Shown in pieces: positions 10,489-21,244 of a stretch of DNA of 64,000 nucleotides; the stretch's first letter is position 1; each line of letters starts with the position of its first letter. A program made the position numbers and the translations under genes. The notes beneath the pieces were generated by a model that was given only the letters and a program-made list of their open reading frames with translations, ran no database searches and had not been told where the DNA came from. Origin of the DNA: Charina bottae (lineage: Eukaryota; Chordata; Lepidosauria; Squamata; Charinaidae); NCBI GenBank assembly GCA_023362775.1, contig JALMGJ010000003.1, positions 81,295,855 to 81,359,854 on the forward strand. The letters are read 5' to 3'.

Positions 10489-11326
10489 CCTGATGGCACA
10501 TTTTAGATCTCATATGTTCCACAATGTCCTGGATCTCTTGCATAAAAGTTTGATAAAAGTCAGAAGAAATCTATTTAAAATCCTGGTGAAGGTAAAAAAA
10601 AATCTGTTTGAAATCCTCCATGTCTCATGTAGTAGATTATGGTGCCCCCTAGGAGCTTAACCAGCAAAAGCTGAAGATATGGAAGAGTTCCGGAGATAAA
10701 GTAAGAGAGAAATAGCAGACTGTTCTCAAGGGAAAATGAAAACAGAAAGCTGAAGTTTCAAATCAGCCAATTCAATGTGTAGGAAAATGCTAATATCTTC
10801 AAATTTAATACAAAAATAATAACAGGAAGACAATTGTTTACTCTCAATCTTTGGATTTCCTTTGGAAGGAAAATGAAACCCAAAACTTAAAAGATATTTT
10901 TTTTAAAAAAAAAGTGACCCCAAAAATAATGTTAAGCACCAAGAGAACCAGCTTCTCCTCGCTGTAGAAAGCCTCTCTTAAGGTACATAAACTTTTAAAA
11001 AAATACAAATTGGTGATTTAGAAATGGGGTGGCCGGTCTTAGTGTCCCTTTAAGGCTACAGTGCGGCTTGGAAATGATGAAGTCCCAGACTCCTGGCTGC
11101 TCTTACCAGTCGAACGCGAAACACTGTTTGTGATCTTCTGGCTTCAAGCGGCCGTCCAGAGTACAGATGGGATAATTCTAGGTATTCTCCTTGATCTGGA
11201 GAATGTTTCTGGGCTTCAGGAAAACCTGCCTGAGCCCAAAAAAAGTTACCGCGTTGTCAGCTCCGCCCACTGAAGCAGCGGGCACAGCCGTTCAGTCTGC
11301 CATTCCCACCGGAAGCCTCTTCCTAA

Positions 11327-11959
11327 AATCTTAATACTGTATATGTTCTCATGGTAGTCCTCTCAGTTGCCTGATGCCAGGCTGTAAAAATTCCCAATTC
11401 CCACAAATTGCCATTTGGTCATTGCTTGCACTAAGTAAAGAATCTTTCTATTATACATTTAAATTGAAAACCTCACCGATTTTTCATGAATCGCATAGCA
11501 GAACATATTTTTAAGCACTTTAGTTGGAGAACATGATCACTATAGGACAAAAGATCTCTTGGGTCTCATGAAGCTACATAATAAGTTGTGCATGTTGCCA
11601 GATGGTGTCATAGTAATGGAAATTCACATTTGTTTTGAAACTCATCGTATGCCATGTGCTTTTTTTGATTTTACAGTTCCTCTCATTTTTTTTCCTCTGG
11701 AAAACTCAGGAAAACATCCTTAAAACTGGCTAAAACTGGACAGTGTTTTAGAATAGGCTTTCATTGCACTACTGTGTGTAAAAGTATTTTCTGATCCATC
11801 ATCATCATCATCATCAAGAAAAAAGAGCTCAGGAGCTTTTTCTATCTGTACACTTGTGACTTTCAAACAACTGCTTGCTCCATTGAGCAATATTGTTTTG
11901 CCTGATCAATCTATCATTAGGACGCTGTGCTTTTGGATATACCTTTTCCTATAGGACTG
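11327..11959. other. Non-coding sequence, short CAT repeat
   Basis: (CAT)n of about seven units near 11798-11816. No coding sequence. Confidence 0.5.
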
Positions 11960-12052
11960 AAAAACCAGGTTAGGGACAGATTGTCATGGAGGAAATCTAT
12001 GTGGTCGCTAAGAGTCAATACCAACTTGATGACACATAATCAATCAATCAAT
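11960..12052 (+). mobile_element. 3' tail of an old RTE/BovB-like LINE
   Basis: The string 'GGTTAGGGACAGATTGTCATGG ... GTGGTCGCTAAGAGTCAA ... ACTTGATGACA' followed by an AATC repeat tail matches the reverse complement of 63006-63090. The latter is attached to recognisable RTE coding sequence. The fragment is about 90 bp. Confidence 0.7.
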
Positions 12053-12608
12053 TTTCCTATAGGAACCATAAATACAAATCAGGCTGTTGTTGCTTACATT
12101 GTGCCACACTGACCAATAGGCCATTAGGAACTTCACCTTCTAAAAAGTGTGGAAATGCTACAGCAGGATAGATTTAGGCATTATTTAAAAAAAGAAGAGT
12201 AAAGAAATTTAACTCCAGGTTACAATCAATGTAAGGAATGCTGAACTGAACCTTCCAGGGGAATCTCCTGATATAACCTCTCTACTTTCTTCTTATTCAC
12301 CGTGTTTATTTATGACTCTTCCTTTCTAAATAAGCATTTTTCTCTTTTCAATAACAGTACTTCAAATGTATCTAGCAGGGAAAGGGTAGTGCTTTGTCCT
12401 GTCATATACATTGCCAAGCAACCAAGACCCCTGAACTTGGTGAACACTATTTCGGTGATGGTGAATGCAGTTGGTGTGGTTTTATTGGACTCCTTTTCCT
12501 GAGATTGGAAGTAGAAGTAAGGATACCTGTGATAATGAGGAGAGAAGCCTTGTTCTATCCTTTCTTAAAATACTTTTGACTTTGAAATGCACAGTGGGAA
12601 ATGGATAA
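12053..12608. other. Non-coding sequence, no feature recognised
   Basis: Two overlapping frames at 12302-12579 have no domain and differ only by frame. No repeat identified. Confidence 0.5.
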
Positions 12609-12808
12609 CCAGTATGGTCTCGTGGTTAAGGAACTGGACTAGGAGTTGTGAGTCCTAAGTTCTAACCCTGCCTTAGGCGTGGAAGCCAACTGGGTGGCTT
12701 TAGGCCAGTCACTTTCTGTCAGTGCTAGGAAGAAGGCAACAGCAAACTACTTCTGAAAATACCTCAAAAACAGCATGGAGTCAAGGAGTCATGACTGACT
12801 TGAAGGAA
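12609..12808 (+). repeat. Sauria SINE, diverged
   Basis: Head 'GTCTCGTGGTTAAGGAACTGG', middle 'CTGGGTGGCTTTAGGCCAG', then 'AGCAAACTACTTCTGAAAA' and a decayed 3' end 'CATGACTGACTTGAAGG'. More diverged than the copy at 9006. Confidence 0.85.
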
Positions 12809-14443
12809 AAACAAACCCCAAACCTTAGAAGCAGGTCTTCTAAGCTGACTCAGGGGAGGGGGCAGAATAGCATAAGCATGGATGGCCATTGCTCCTAGAA
12901 GGAAATGACAATTCACCATCTGATGAATTAATTTCATAGCAAGAATATATTCTACTAGGGTAGAGTTGTCCTTGAGCAGGATCACCATAGTACTTTGCCA
13001 TCTTCATCAAGGATCATGCCATCCCATCCCAACAAACTATAAACTTAAGCCCTAATTTTCATTAACACCAGTTGGTTTTGGAACAGGTATGATGTTGGGC
13101 TCATCTTCGTGAGAGGTCATCTGTGTGAGAAGTTGTAATGAGCAATGTAGTAGGGCCTGGGCAGGATCCATGTATGTAAAAACACCATTCTGGACTAGGG
13201 ATCACACCAAGATGCACACTGAAAGCAGGAAAATGCTGCCTCTCTGAGAGTTCAGATTTGAGCTCACCCACCAAGGATCCCAGATATTTCTAGCTAGCTT
13301 TCCTGAATAAAATTCAGCACACTTTGAAATCAAGGAAGAACTATTTCAAGAAGTCAAAAAACCTTAAGCTAGGGGCAATTCCTTAGTTACTACACTGATG
13401 AAAGAGAGCTGATAGCATTAGCTTGAGCTTCTGGCCAGCAAACACAGTCTGTTTTATGGGACATGCTTAAGCCAAAGATTTGGGGATGATGATCAACTAG
13501 CCACAAATCAACTGCCTGCTGTACAGCATCCTCTAGAATGCTTCAATCAACGCAAATTATTACTAAGGGAAACAACTCTTTTGCTTGACTGCCACTCTAT
13601 TCCATCTTCTGAGTTTGGCTTTCTATTGGACACTGTTATCTTTTTACCTTCTGACTCTGCCTGTGACTCTTGGACTAACCTTGACTAACTTCATAACATT
13701 TTGCAGAGTATAGTTTGCTTTCCTGAAGCTATCTGCCATAGTTGGAGCCGGACACTGTCAAGGAAACTAGTAGAAGTGAATGACACAGACTGAAGACATA
13801 GCTAAATCTCATTCCCATTCTAAGTTATGATCCTTCCATCAAAACAGAATAGCAGCTTTCGTCTGCAAACTAGATGGCAAATACATGCAACATATAGACA
13901 TGGCAGAATCAGCACTGTGTTTACAGGCTCTCTGTCCATCCCATTTGATACATCTCTAGAGGTAGCATTTTTTTCTTCTGAAGGTAAAAGTCTGATTCTT
14001 TTCCCATAGACTCTTGTTTTTTTTTATAGTTGAAACTTTTCATGCTAATATTGGAAGGAAGCATTGCGCAGGTCAATATTTAATTCAGTTGAAAGTCCAC
14101 TGCAAGTTCTAGAAGGTAAATCCATTAGTGTAAACTGATTCACAAATGACTGTGCCTGCATTCACATGTTATACTAAATCAGAAGCAAGCAACCACATTA
14201 TGCCTTAGCAGTATGGGTGAACTTAGCCATTCACTGATAACTGCTTCAAAGCATTTTTAAATAGTTGCTAAAGTTAGAGTTGGTAAATTTGATTAATTTT
14301 TTTTTAACCTGTTTTATTTTTTACTTAAAAAAAGCTCCTAGGAAGATTTCTTGTTTAAGTCCCTAGCACATATGAGAAGAAACTCATTAAATGTGTCTTA
14401 CATTTAGTGGATTTTAATAAATAACATCAGAGTGGGGCAAATA
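12809..14443. other. Non-coding sequence, no feature recognised
   Basis: About 1.6 kb without a convincing open frame or repeat. A pyrimidine-rich 'GACTCTGCCTGTGACTCTTGGAC' region near 13650 could belong to an unrecognised element, but nothing supports a name. Confidence 0.45.
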
Positions 14444-14766
14444 TAAAGGTAAAGGTACCCCCCGCACATTTGTGCAGTCACGTCTGACTCTAGGGGCCGG
14501 TGCTCATCTCCGTTTGTTAGCCGAAGAGCCAGCGTTGTCCGAAGACGCTTCCACGGTCATGTGGCTGCATGACATGCGTGGAACGCTGTTACCTACCCAC
14601 CGAAGTGGTACCTATTCATCTACTTGCATTTACATGCTTTCGAATTGCTAGGTTGGCAAGAGCTGGAGCTAGTGTGGGAGCTCACTCCACACGCAGGGCT
14701 AGGGATTTGAACCTCCGAACTTGCAATCTTCCGATCGACAAGCCTGGCGTCTTACCCACTGAGCCT
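14444..14766 (-). repeat. SINE A, minus strand, head slightly truncated
   Basis: The 3' terminus is at the left (AAAGGTAAAGGTACCCCCCG) and the tRNA-like head at the right. The B-box complement 'GGGATTTGAACC' is near 14701-14712. The last ~10 bases of the head (GGGGCGTGGT) are missing. A frame of 66 residues here is only SINE sequence. Confidence 0.92.
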
Positions 14767-15474
14767 TGATAATTATTAGGGTTGCTGTTGGGATGCAAAT
14801 GGAATTCAACATTTCTTCTCTGAGAAGTTGGCATTTGCTTGGAAGAGATATAACATAAATTTGCCGTGGAATTATTTTATAATAGAATGGGATAATCTGC
14901 CCATATAGACCCGTGGGACCTGGGCAACAGTTAACACCAAGACTTGCAATTTTTCTTCCCCTGTGACAGAGGTTTCTATTTCTACCTTATTTTCAGGGTG
15001 CTTGAGAATTTCTCTCAAAAATTTTTTTGGGGGTGTTGTTTTTGAGTGTACTTTGTGGATGGAGGTGGCAAAGGATGTTTCTGCTGTGGTTGCTCTTGTT
15101 TTCCCTCACCCACATTTCTATCATTCTGAAGCCTCCCCGACTGCTGCCCAGATTTCGGGAAAAAACAACATGGAACGAGTTTCCTTCACTATGTTTTTCC
15201 CTGGGACTATACTGAAGTATGAGAATCCAGGTAGGCTGCAAGACTACTGAAGAAATAATTGTATAATGAAAGGAAAGAAATTCACATACATTTCTCGGTC
15301 ACTTCATATCTAAGTATGTGCAAGAACACTTCACTCCATCCAAGAGATTTTCAGCAACATCCTCTGTCCTTTTATTTCATCAAATTGCACAGAAGTAATA
15401 GAAACAAATGGAGGCACTAATAATGGTTCTGCACAGAATCTGGTTATGTCCTTCATTTTTAGTTTAAAGCACTT

Positions 15475-15476
<2 letters not shown>
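14767..15476. other. Non-coding sequence, no feature recognised
   Basis: Frames at 14963-15250 overlap on both strands without a domain. No repeat seen. Confidence 0.45.

Positions 15477-15507
<31 letters not shown>
15477..15507. repeat. (TG)n microsatellite
   Basis: About 14 TG units directly abutting the 3' end of a Sauria SINE. Confidence 0.95.
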
Positions 15508-15509
<2 letters not shown>

Positions 15510-15722
15510 AATACATTCAATTGTGTTCAATTCTCGGAGACTGCCTGGGCAAGTCCCTGCAGTTTCCTTGGCAAGGTTTTCGGAAGTGGTTTGCCACTGC
15601 CTTCTTCCTAGGCAGTGACTGGCCCAAGGTCACCCAGTTGGCTTCATGCCTAAGGCGGGACTAGAACTCACAGTCTCCTGGTTTCTAGCCTGCTGTCTTA
15701 ACCACTACACCAAACAGGCTCT
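15508..15722 (-). repeat. Sauria SINE
   Basis: Reverse-complement orientation: 3' block 'CAATTCTCGGAGACTGCCTG' at left, head complement 'CTTAACCACTACACCAAAC' at right. The element lies between two TG-rich runs, the left one at its 3' tail. Confidence 0.9.
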
Positions 15723-16105
15723 GTGTATGTGTGCGTGCACATGCACATGCATGTATATTAAAGTGTATATTCCAGAGATGGGTATATTAGTGATAGTTGA
15801 ATTAAAAATTAGGTTTATTATAGAACAATTAATTCCCAGATATTTTCACAGAACAGAATAATAAGTGCATGTTTGCCACACATATCTCTGCCAGGATCAA
15901 GTAACATAGATGCCTTTTTACTGAAAATTTGACATTCTAAATAAAAGCACGTTCTGGTGGTTGAACATAGCAAACCCCAGTTCAAAATCAGTCCTGCTTT
16001 TAAACATAACACGAGATCTGTAAAATACATGGCACATTTACATATTCACATAAATTGTAATTAAAATAGATCCAGTGTTTTATTATTTAGTCATCCCTTT
16101 TACTT
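15723..16105. other. TG/CATG-rich start, then non-coding sequence
   Basis: 15723-15756 is an imperfect TGTG/CATGCA run. The rest is AT-rich and unrecognised. Confidence 0.5.
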
Positions 16106-17030
16106 TTTCATTAGAGAATCATTGAGTTGGAAAGGGCCATTTAGGCCTTCAAATACAAGTTTCTGATCAGTTGCAGGAATCAGATGGTTATTGTCTAACC
16201 TCTGCATCTGCAGTGTTCTGCTGGAATCTACTCCCAGGCACTAGCCAGGTTTTAAGAGATACCTGTTTAGAGAAGTGAGCCAGCCCATACTTTGAATTAA
16301 CTGGTGAAAGGAGGCCAGGAACCAGCAGGAAGAAAAAGTATAACACAAGGCAGAAAGAGATCCTTGCTGCCCTTCTCTGTCCCGGTGCTGGTATGTCTGA
16401 ATCCTTCTTAAAACATGGGACTCAGAGCTGGACACATTCCAAGGTGGGAATTGAAAACACAAACTAAAGTGAAGTTGCACTTCTATTGATCCACCTGAAA
16501 ATTGCATTTGTTTTTTTCTTAAGCATCACCTAATAGTTGGAATAGCAGTTAATTACATTCTGTAATTGTACATTTGATTTCCGTTTCTTCAGAATCTTGC
16601 ATTTGTCTCTGTTAGTCTATTATTTTCAGTCTATTTCTCTAACCTAACAAGATTGTTTTGAATCTTATTTCTGTCTTCCAGGGATTTAGCTATCCTGCCA
16701 ATTCTGTTCTGCCAGAAAATGTGATAAGCATTCCCTTCATCTCTTCATCTAAGTTGTGAATAAAAAATACTAAAAAGTATAGGGCTCAGAACTGAATCTT
16801 GTGGCATCCTACTTCGTATCTTACTTCAATTTGATGAGGAACTATTGATGAGAATTCTTTGAATATGAGATCAAACCAGCTATTTTCAATCAATCCATTT
16901 ACTTGTCATAACATCCAGCCCATAAATTACTGGCTTATAATATTCATCAAAATGTCATGTCACGTGCTTTGCAGAAGACAAGATATATTTTGGCTTCAAT
17001 TCAGAAGTCCCACAAACTACTAAGAAAGGT
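16106..17030 (-). mobile_element. Old CR1 LINE of the avian (chicken) type, RT remnant and 3' end
   Basis: The plus strand opens with 'GAGAATCATTGAGTTGGAAAGGGCC', the complement of the classical CR1 3' end with its short ATTCT-type terminus. Upstream on the minus strand, broken frames give the RT motif region around 16750-16850, where 'GCATCCTACTTCG' is the complement of the GVPQGS-type block and 'CACAACTTAGATGAAGAGATGAAGGG' reads as N-x-L-D-E-x-x-x-G. It differs from the L3-type CR1 copies elsewhere in the window and is much more decayed. Confidence 0.8.
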
Positions 17031-17296
17031 ATAAATTAAAATATGAGAAAAAGTCTGGGAATACTAACTATCATAATAAAAATATCCTCTTCTTATATAC
17101 TGTATTTTTCCTTGTATACAGTATGTCTATCTGAATATTAAAAAAGGAATGGAGTCTCAGTGTGTTATTTAAAGTATAAACAAAACAAAAGAAAGAATTA
17201 TATCCCTTTTGATAGAAAGGGGTTATTTTTCTTCTGGCTGTGCATTCTGAAGGATTTTTTAATGATTCAATCTGCTATTCAGTCTGGCAGAGTCAT
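17031..17296. other. Non-coding sequence, no feature recognised
   Basis: AT-rich, no repeat or gene identified. Confidence 0.5.
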
Positions 17297-17309
17297 CATG
17301 TTGGACAGA

Positions 17310-17382
17310 TGTCTATGAAGGTTCTCAGTCATCCAGGTGGAATTTTCTGTAGCATGTAGTTGACATGATTCAAGCTACAGAA
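17310..17382 (+). mobile_element. 73-bp deleted copy of the Penelope-like foldback element, 13-bp target duplication
   Basis: Starts TGTCTATGAAGGTTCTCAG and ends GATTCAAGCTACAGAA, the same two ends as 59100-59302. The whole hairpin region between them is missing. Perfect 13-bp duplication CATGTTGGACAGA at 17297-17309 and 17383-17395. Confidence 0.85.
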
Positions 17383-17395
17383 CATGTTGGACAGA

Positions 17396-18139
17396 GCTGA
17401 AAACAGTCTTAAAATAGCCATCAGTGGATTCCATTTATTTGAAAACCATAAAGTGATAGAAGCTTCTATCAGCTGGAAATTGAAAAAGGGGTGTTGATCA
17501 GTTAATCTTTTCAGCTGAAATGATGGTTAAAGGCACTGTAACCTCTGTCATATATTCTTAATTATGGTGTCAGCGCCAAGCGAAGCTGTTCTATTTTATC
17601 TCCACTTATTCTTCCCCTTATTTTTATTTTTATTGATTTTTTTAGGGAAAAAACCCACAGCTTCTGGTGTCCTTGCTGAGCCGTGCCACAGTTAAACGAC
17701 ACACATGCTGTGTATTTTAATGAGCTGCTAACACTGATTGTATGAAAAGCAAGCCCTGAGACTTGTTCAGGGTCCAAAATGCTCCTACGAGGAATAAATT
17801 ACCTTTTTAAAAAGTCCTCAGCTTTGAGGCAGGTTTCAGTCCTTCTGAACTATTGGATTAGAAACTGCAGGGAGTTAAAAAGATGTCACCTTTCATGTTA
17901 ACAATGAAGCTGAGGAGATTTTGCTACTATCCAAGCAGTGGCTAAGGCAAAGTATGAACAGGAGAATTGATTTTGGTCAGTCTTAGATGAGCCCTGGGCC
18001 TTCCAGATTTGGTCCCGGGCTCATATTTTGGGTTGCAAAATCATGGATGATCACTAAATGGCAACACATAGCTTTCCCAATCTGTTTGCTGCCATCTAGT
18101 GGTTTTCCAGATATTTGCAGTCTAGATCAGGTAGCCCTA
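17396..18139. other. Non-coding sequence, no feature recognised
   Basis: The 71-residue minus frame at 17562-17777 has no domain. 'GCCATCTAGTGGTTTTCC' near 18092 may be part of an unnamed repeat. Confidence 0.45.
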
Positions 18140-18218
18140 CCCTTTCGCACTGAAGATGTTGCCTAGCCTGGCAATGAAACGTCTGCAAGAAAACAACAAG
18201 GCTCAGAGAGCACCATGG
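18140..18218 (+). mobile_element. Penelope-like 3' fragment with a second hammerhead-like motif
   Basis: CTGAAGA at 18150-18156 is followed by a hairpin (GTTGCC paired with GGCAAT, loop TAGCCT), then GAAACGTC at 18176-18183, then GCAAGAAAACAACAAGGCTC. The layout equals the motif at 59221-59255 with a different helix. The family assignment rests on similarity of layout to the Penelope-like insertion at 48407-48919. Confidence 0.6.
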
Positions 18219-18244
18219 ACTTCACAGTCCTACCCCTATTGCTT

Positions 18245-18366
18245 CTTATTAGAATTTGGTAAATGCTTGTTAGGAAGTGAAAAAAGAAAGTTGGGCCGGA
18301 AGGCCATATCCTCCAGTTTTTTAATTCCTCCAGTTTTTGAATATTCTTGTGAATATTTATGGGAAC
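18245..18366 (+). repeat. Local direct repeat, copy 1 (~115 bp)
   Basis: The block from TTAGAATTTGGTAAATG through GTGAAAAAAGAAAGT and GGCCATATCCTCCAG to ATTCTTGTGAATATTTA recurs at 18690-18790 with few differences. Copy 1 has an extra 18-bp 'TTTTTAATTCCTCCAG' segment. Confidence 0.85.
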
Positions 18367-18689
18367 CTTCTTGCACATAAAAATTATACATATATGTGTC
18401 AGGGAAACGTTTTACCAAACCCTTCTTTCCAATGACTAGTTTTCTGTATGCAGAGAACTTTTTAAAAAAATCAAAGGACATTCTCTCATTAGAAATCCAT
18501 CAGAACTGCCAAAATCCAGAGGACTCAGGTTTATTACTGTGCCTGAATTTGAATTTGGTAGATTTGAATGTGTGTCTCTAGAAGATTTTCAGGCCTTGTT
18601 ACACTAAAGGCAATCCAATAATTGTTTAGTGGCCAGTGTCTTATTGTTGGGTTCAGATTTGGGTTAGTCTTTAAAACGGTATTGTCTTC

Positions 18690-18790
18690 ATGTTAGAATT
18701 TGGTAAATGTTTGTTAGGAAGTGAAAAAAGAAAGTCGGGCAGGCAGGCCATATCCTCCAGTTTTTGAATATTCTTGTGAATATTTAAGGG
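18690..18790 (+). repeat. Local direct repeat, copy 2
   Basis: Second copy of the block at 18245-18366, about 440 bp away, same orientation. It runs almost directly into a Sauria SINE 3' fragment. Either a segmental duplication or two insertions of an unnamed repeat. Confidence 0.85.
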
Positions 18791-18824
18791 AATATTCCTT
18801 AATTTTTTGAGGAATTCCTCTAGT

Positions 18825-18935
18825 TTGCATTGGCAAACCACTTCCGAAAAACCTTGCCAAGAAAACTGCAAGGACTCGTCCAGGCAGTCTCCAGAAGTCA
18901 ACACTGACTTGAAGGCACACACACACACACAAAAC
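18825..18935 (+). repeat. Sauria SINE 3' fragment with (CA)n tail
   Basis: Lacks the tRNA head. Begins near 'GGCAAACCACTTCCGAAAAA' and ends 'CAACACTGACTTGAAGG' followed by about eight CA units (18917-18934). Confidence 0.87.
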
Positions 18936-20085
18936 CCTAGAACATTATCTGTTGGCAGACCAGTAAGATCAGGAAGCGATAAAATGCTGGAGAGTTTTTC
19001 TTTTTTAAAAATGCTGCAAACAGCCTCAGAAATTGTAAATTAAAACTACAGTTTTCCACACTTCTTTAAATCCTGAAGTACATATGACCTTATGCTAGTG
19101 CTGTCCATCACCTCCAAAGATAAACTGCTGCAATCTGTGGTAGTTTATTAGTTTTCAAGGCCAATCCAATATCCAACATTGTGTCGCAAAAATTCCAAGG
19201 ATGAAGTTGATAGTTGTTGCTCCTGAGATTGAAAGTAAGTGGTTAGAAATGGACTGAATATTTATTTGGTGGACCAAGTACAGCCCCCCAAATAGGTTGT
19301 GTGTGTGTGTGCATGTGCATGTGCATGTGCATGTGTCTGTTCTTAGTTGGCTGACTCCTCTCAGACAGATGCAGAATTTCTACCATGTTAGGAAATCATG
19401 CATCTTCCTATTTAGAGGAAGAGCAAAAATGCCTGCTCATTTTTGTGTGCATGAGGAATTTGAAGGAGGTCATAACTATAACAGTCTGGAAAGCACTCAG
19501 GAAATATAAAAAGAGAAAAATATATAGAATTGAAAAATTATGTTGCCATGTACGGGATATTGCTCAGATGTAGACTAGTTTAAACTAGTCAAATATCTCT
19601 CCATTTAATCATAAATAATGCTGGTTGCATCATGAAAACAAGCACAATAGGATAGGCAAAAAGTTCCAGTTCCTCCATCTTAAATAGCATCCAGTATGAT
19701 GGAGGAGGTGAAGAGGTGAAAAATGCAATTTCATTGATTGCTTTCCGCACAGTAACCCTATTCAGTTTTCCAAAATCTGGACAATATAAAGAGAAAAATC
19801 ACATGGCTCTAAACTTTCAGTTATCCCAGTGAATAATGCAAAATGATTCTACTCAGGGACCTGACCCCCCAGGGGAAACCAAAGCTATGTGATATCAAAT
19901 CTGTCAATCCCCAGTGTGGAAGGTAGACCATGAAAGTTAGGGATAATCTAATGAAATTAAATAATTAGAAGCCTACTGGATAGGCAAAAGGGAACTCTGC
20001 AAAATCCATATATTTAGCTACCTTTTGAATCCTTTTGTAGTTCCTATGGCTCTAAAGAAATGCAAAATAAGAATTAAAGACTCAG
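18936..20085. other. Non-coding sequence with TG/CATGTG repeat
   Basis: 19297-19338 is (TG)n followed by four TGCATG units. No gene or family recognised in the rest. Confidence 0.5.
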
Positions 20086-20100
20086 AAAATTACTTTTCTA

Positions 20101-20400
20101 GAGAGTTTGCTTCCGGGCGTTGGAGTGAGTGGTGCGCTGAGCTGAGGCTCTAAGCTGAAAGCTCCAAGGCTTTCCGTTTGCGGCGATTAAAAAAAAGAAG
20201 AAATCGCCGAAATCACCCTTGAAGAGAGGGTGAGCAGAAGATTACCCACAGAGGGTCGCCGGGCTCTCTGCTCTTTTCTGAAACCTGTATTTCCACCACA
20301 GGGGAAGGGAGATTGAAGTGGAGAAAGGCGGCTGGAATCGTCAAGAAGCTCTGCGGAAGCCCTGAAATCTCACCAAGATAAGTAGCACCTCACCCAACCT
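20101..20400 (+). promoter_or_regulatory. Putative L1-type 5' UTR/internal promoter region
   Basis: GC content is clearly higher than the surroundings, with several CpG (CTTCCGGGCG, TTTGCGGCG, GTCGCCGGG). It begins exactly at the target duplication, so the element is full length at its 5' end, as expected if transcription starts from an internal promoter. Promoter function is inferred from position. Confidence 0.5.
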
Positions 20401-21244
20401 TTTAGATTCACTTTTTATTTTTTGAATATTATTTGCCTTATTGATCTAAGATTTACCTCTGGACTTGATTAATAAATGCTGGTGTTTTATTTCTTTCTTG
20501 CCAAGAGACTGTTAAATGGTGGGAGTGAAAAAGCTATTGACTTTGCCTGGAATGAAATGAGTGACTTTCCCTTTTATTTTTACTTTGATTTACTTTACCA
20601 CTTATGGATAAATAAAAGTATTCTTTTTTGGAGTTATTCTGCCTGGATTTTAAGATTTTATGGAATAGTGAACTGGTGATTTAACATCCTTTCTTTTATC
20701 TTTTTGTGATGCTTGCCAAGAAAGAATTTTTCTTTTCTTCTTTCCCTATTTTCTTTTAAACTTCTGGAATATCATTTGGATTACAAGATGCCTTTTAAAC
20801 TTTTTATGTTTTAACTGGACTTTCTTTTTATTGAAATTTGATTGTTTAAGATGTACTCTGGGTGAAAAAATAAATTGGATTATTGTAGATTCTTTTTTGC
20901 TTTTTCTCTTTTTCTCTTTTTTTATGGTTGAATTGGAGGGATGTAAGCTGGCGTGAGAAATCTTGGAATTGTTTATTGTTTTTACTATTATTTTGTCTAC
21001 AGTTTAAAGAAGTTTCTTTCTTCTTTTTTGTCTTTTGTTTTTACATTTATATGGACTCATATACCTAATGGACTACAATCTTGATATTATGACAACTATT
21101 TTTTAAAGGATTGTTTTTACTTTTTGTATTTCTTTACTCCCTCCTTTTTGTAAACAACCATTGCAACAATCATTATCTCTCTCTTTTTTTTATTTCTCCC
21201 TCTCTCCTCTTTCTTTTTTATTTTACAGGAATATTATATACATT

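Larger units (their letters stand above)
9369..11316 (-). mobile_element. L1-derived insertion with 10-bp target duplication, ORF1-like remnant
   Basis: A 10-bp duplication CTCTTCCTAA flanks the element (9359-9368 and 11317-11326). Its left edge is an oligo(A) tail on the minus strand (plus-strand TTTCTTTTTTTT), so the element points left. The right end (about 11000-11316) is GC-richer and looks like an L1-type 5' UTR. The interior holds one coiled-coil ORF remnant (10192-10488) and AT-rich 3' sequence with an internal tandem duplication. There is no ORF2 RT. The closest analogy in this window is the better element at 20101-22510. Confidence 0.7.

Noticed and set aside
10238..10660. 140-residue plus-strand frame
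   Set aside because: Antisense to the L1 ORF1-like fragment and without domain.
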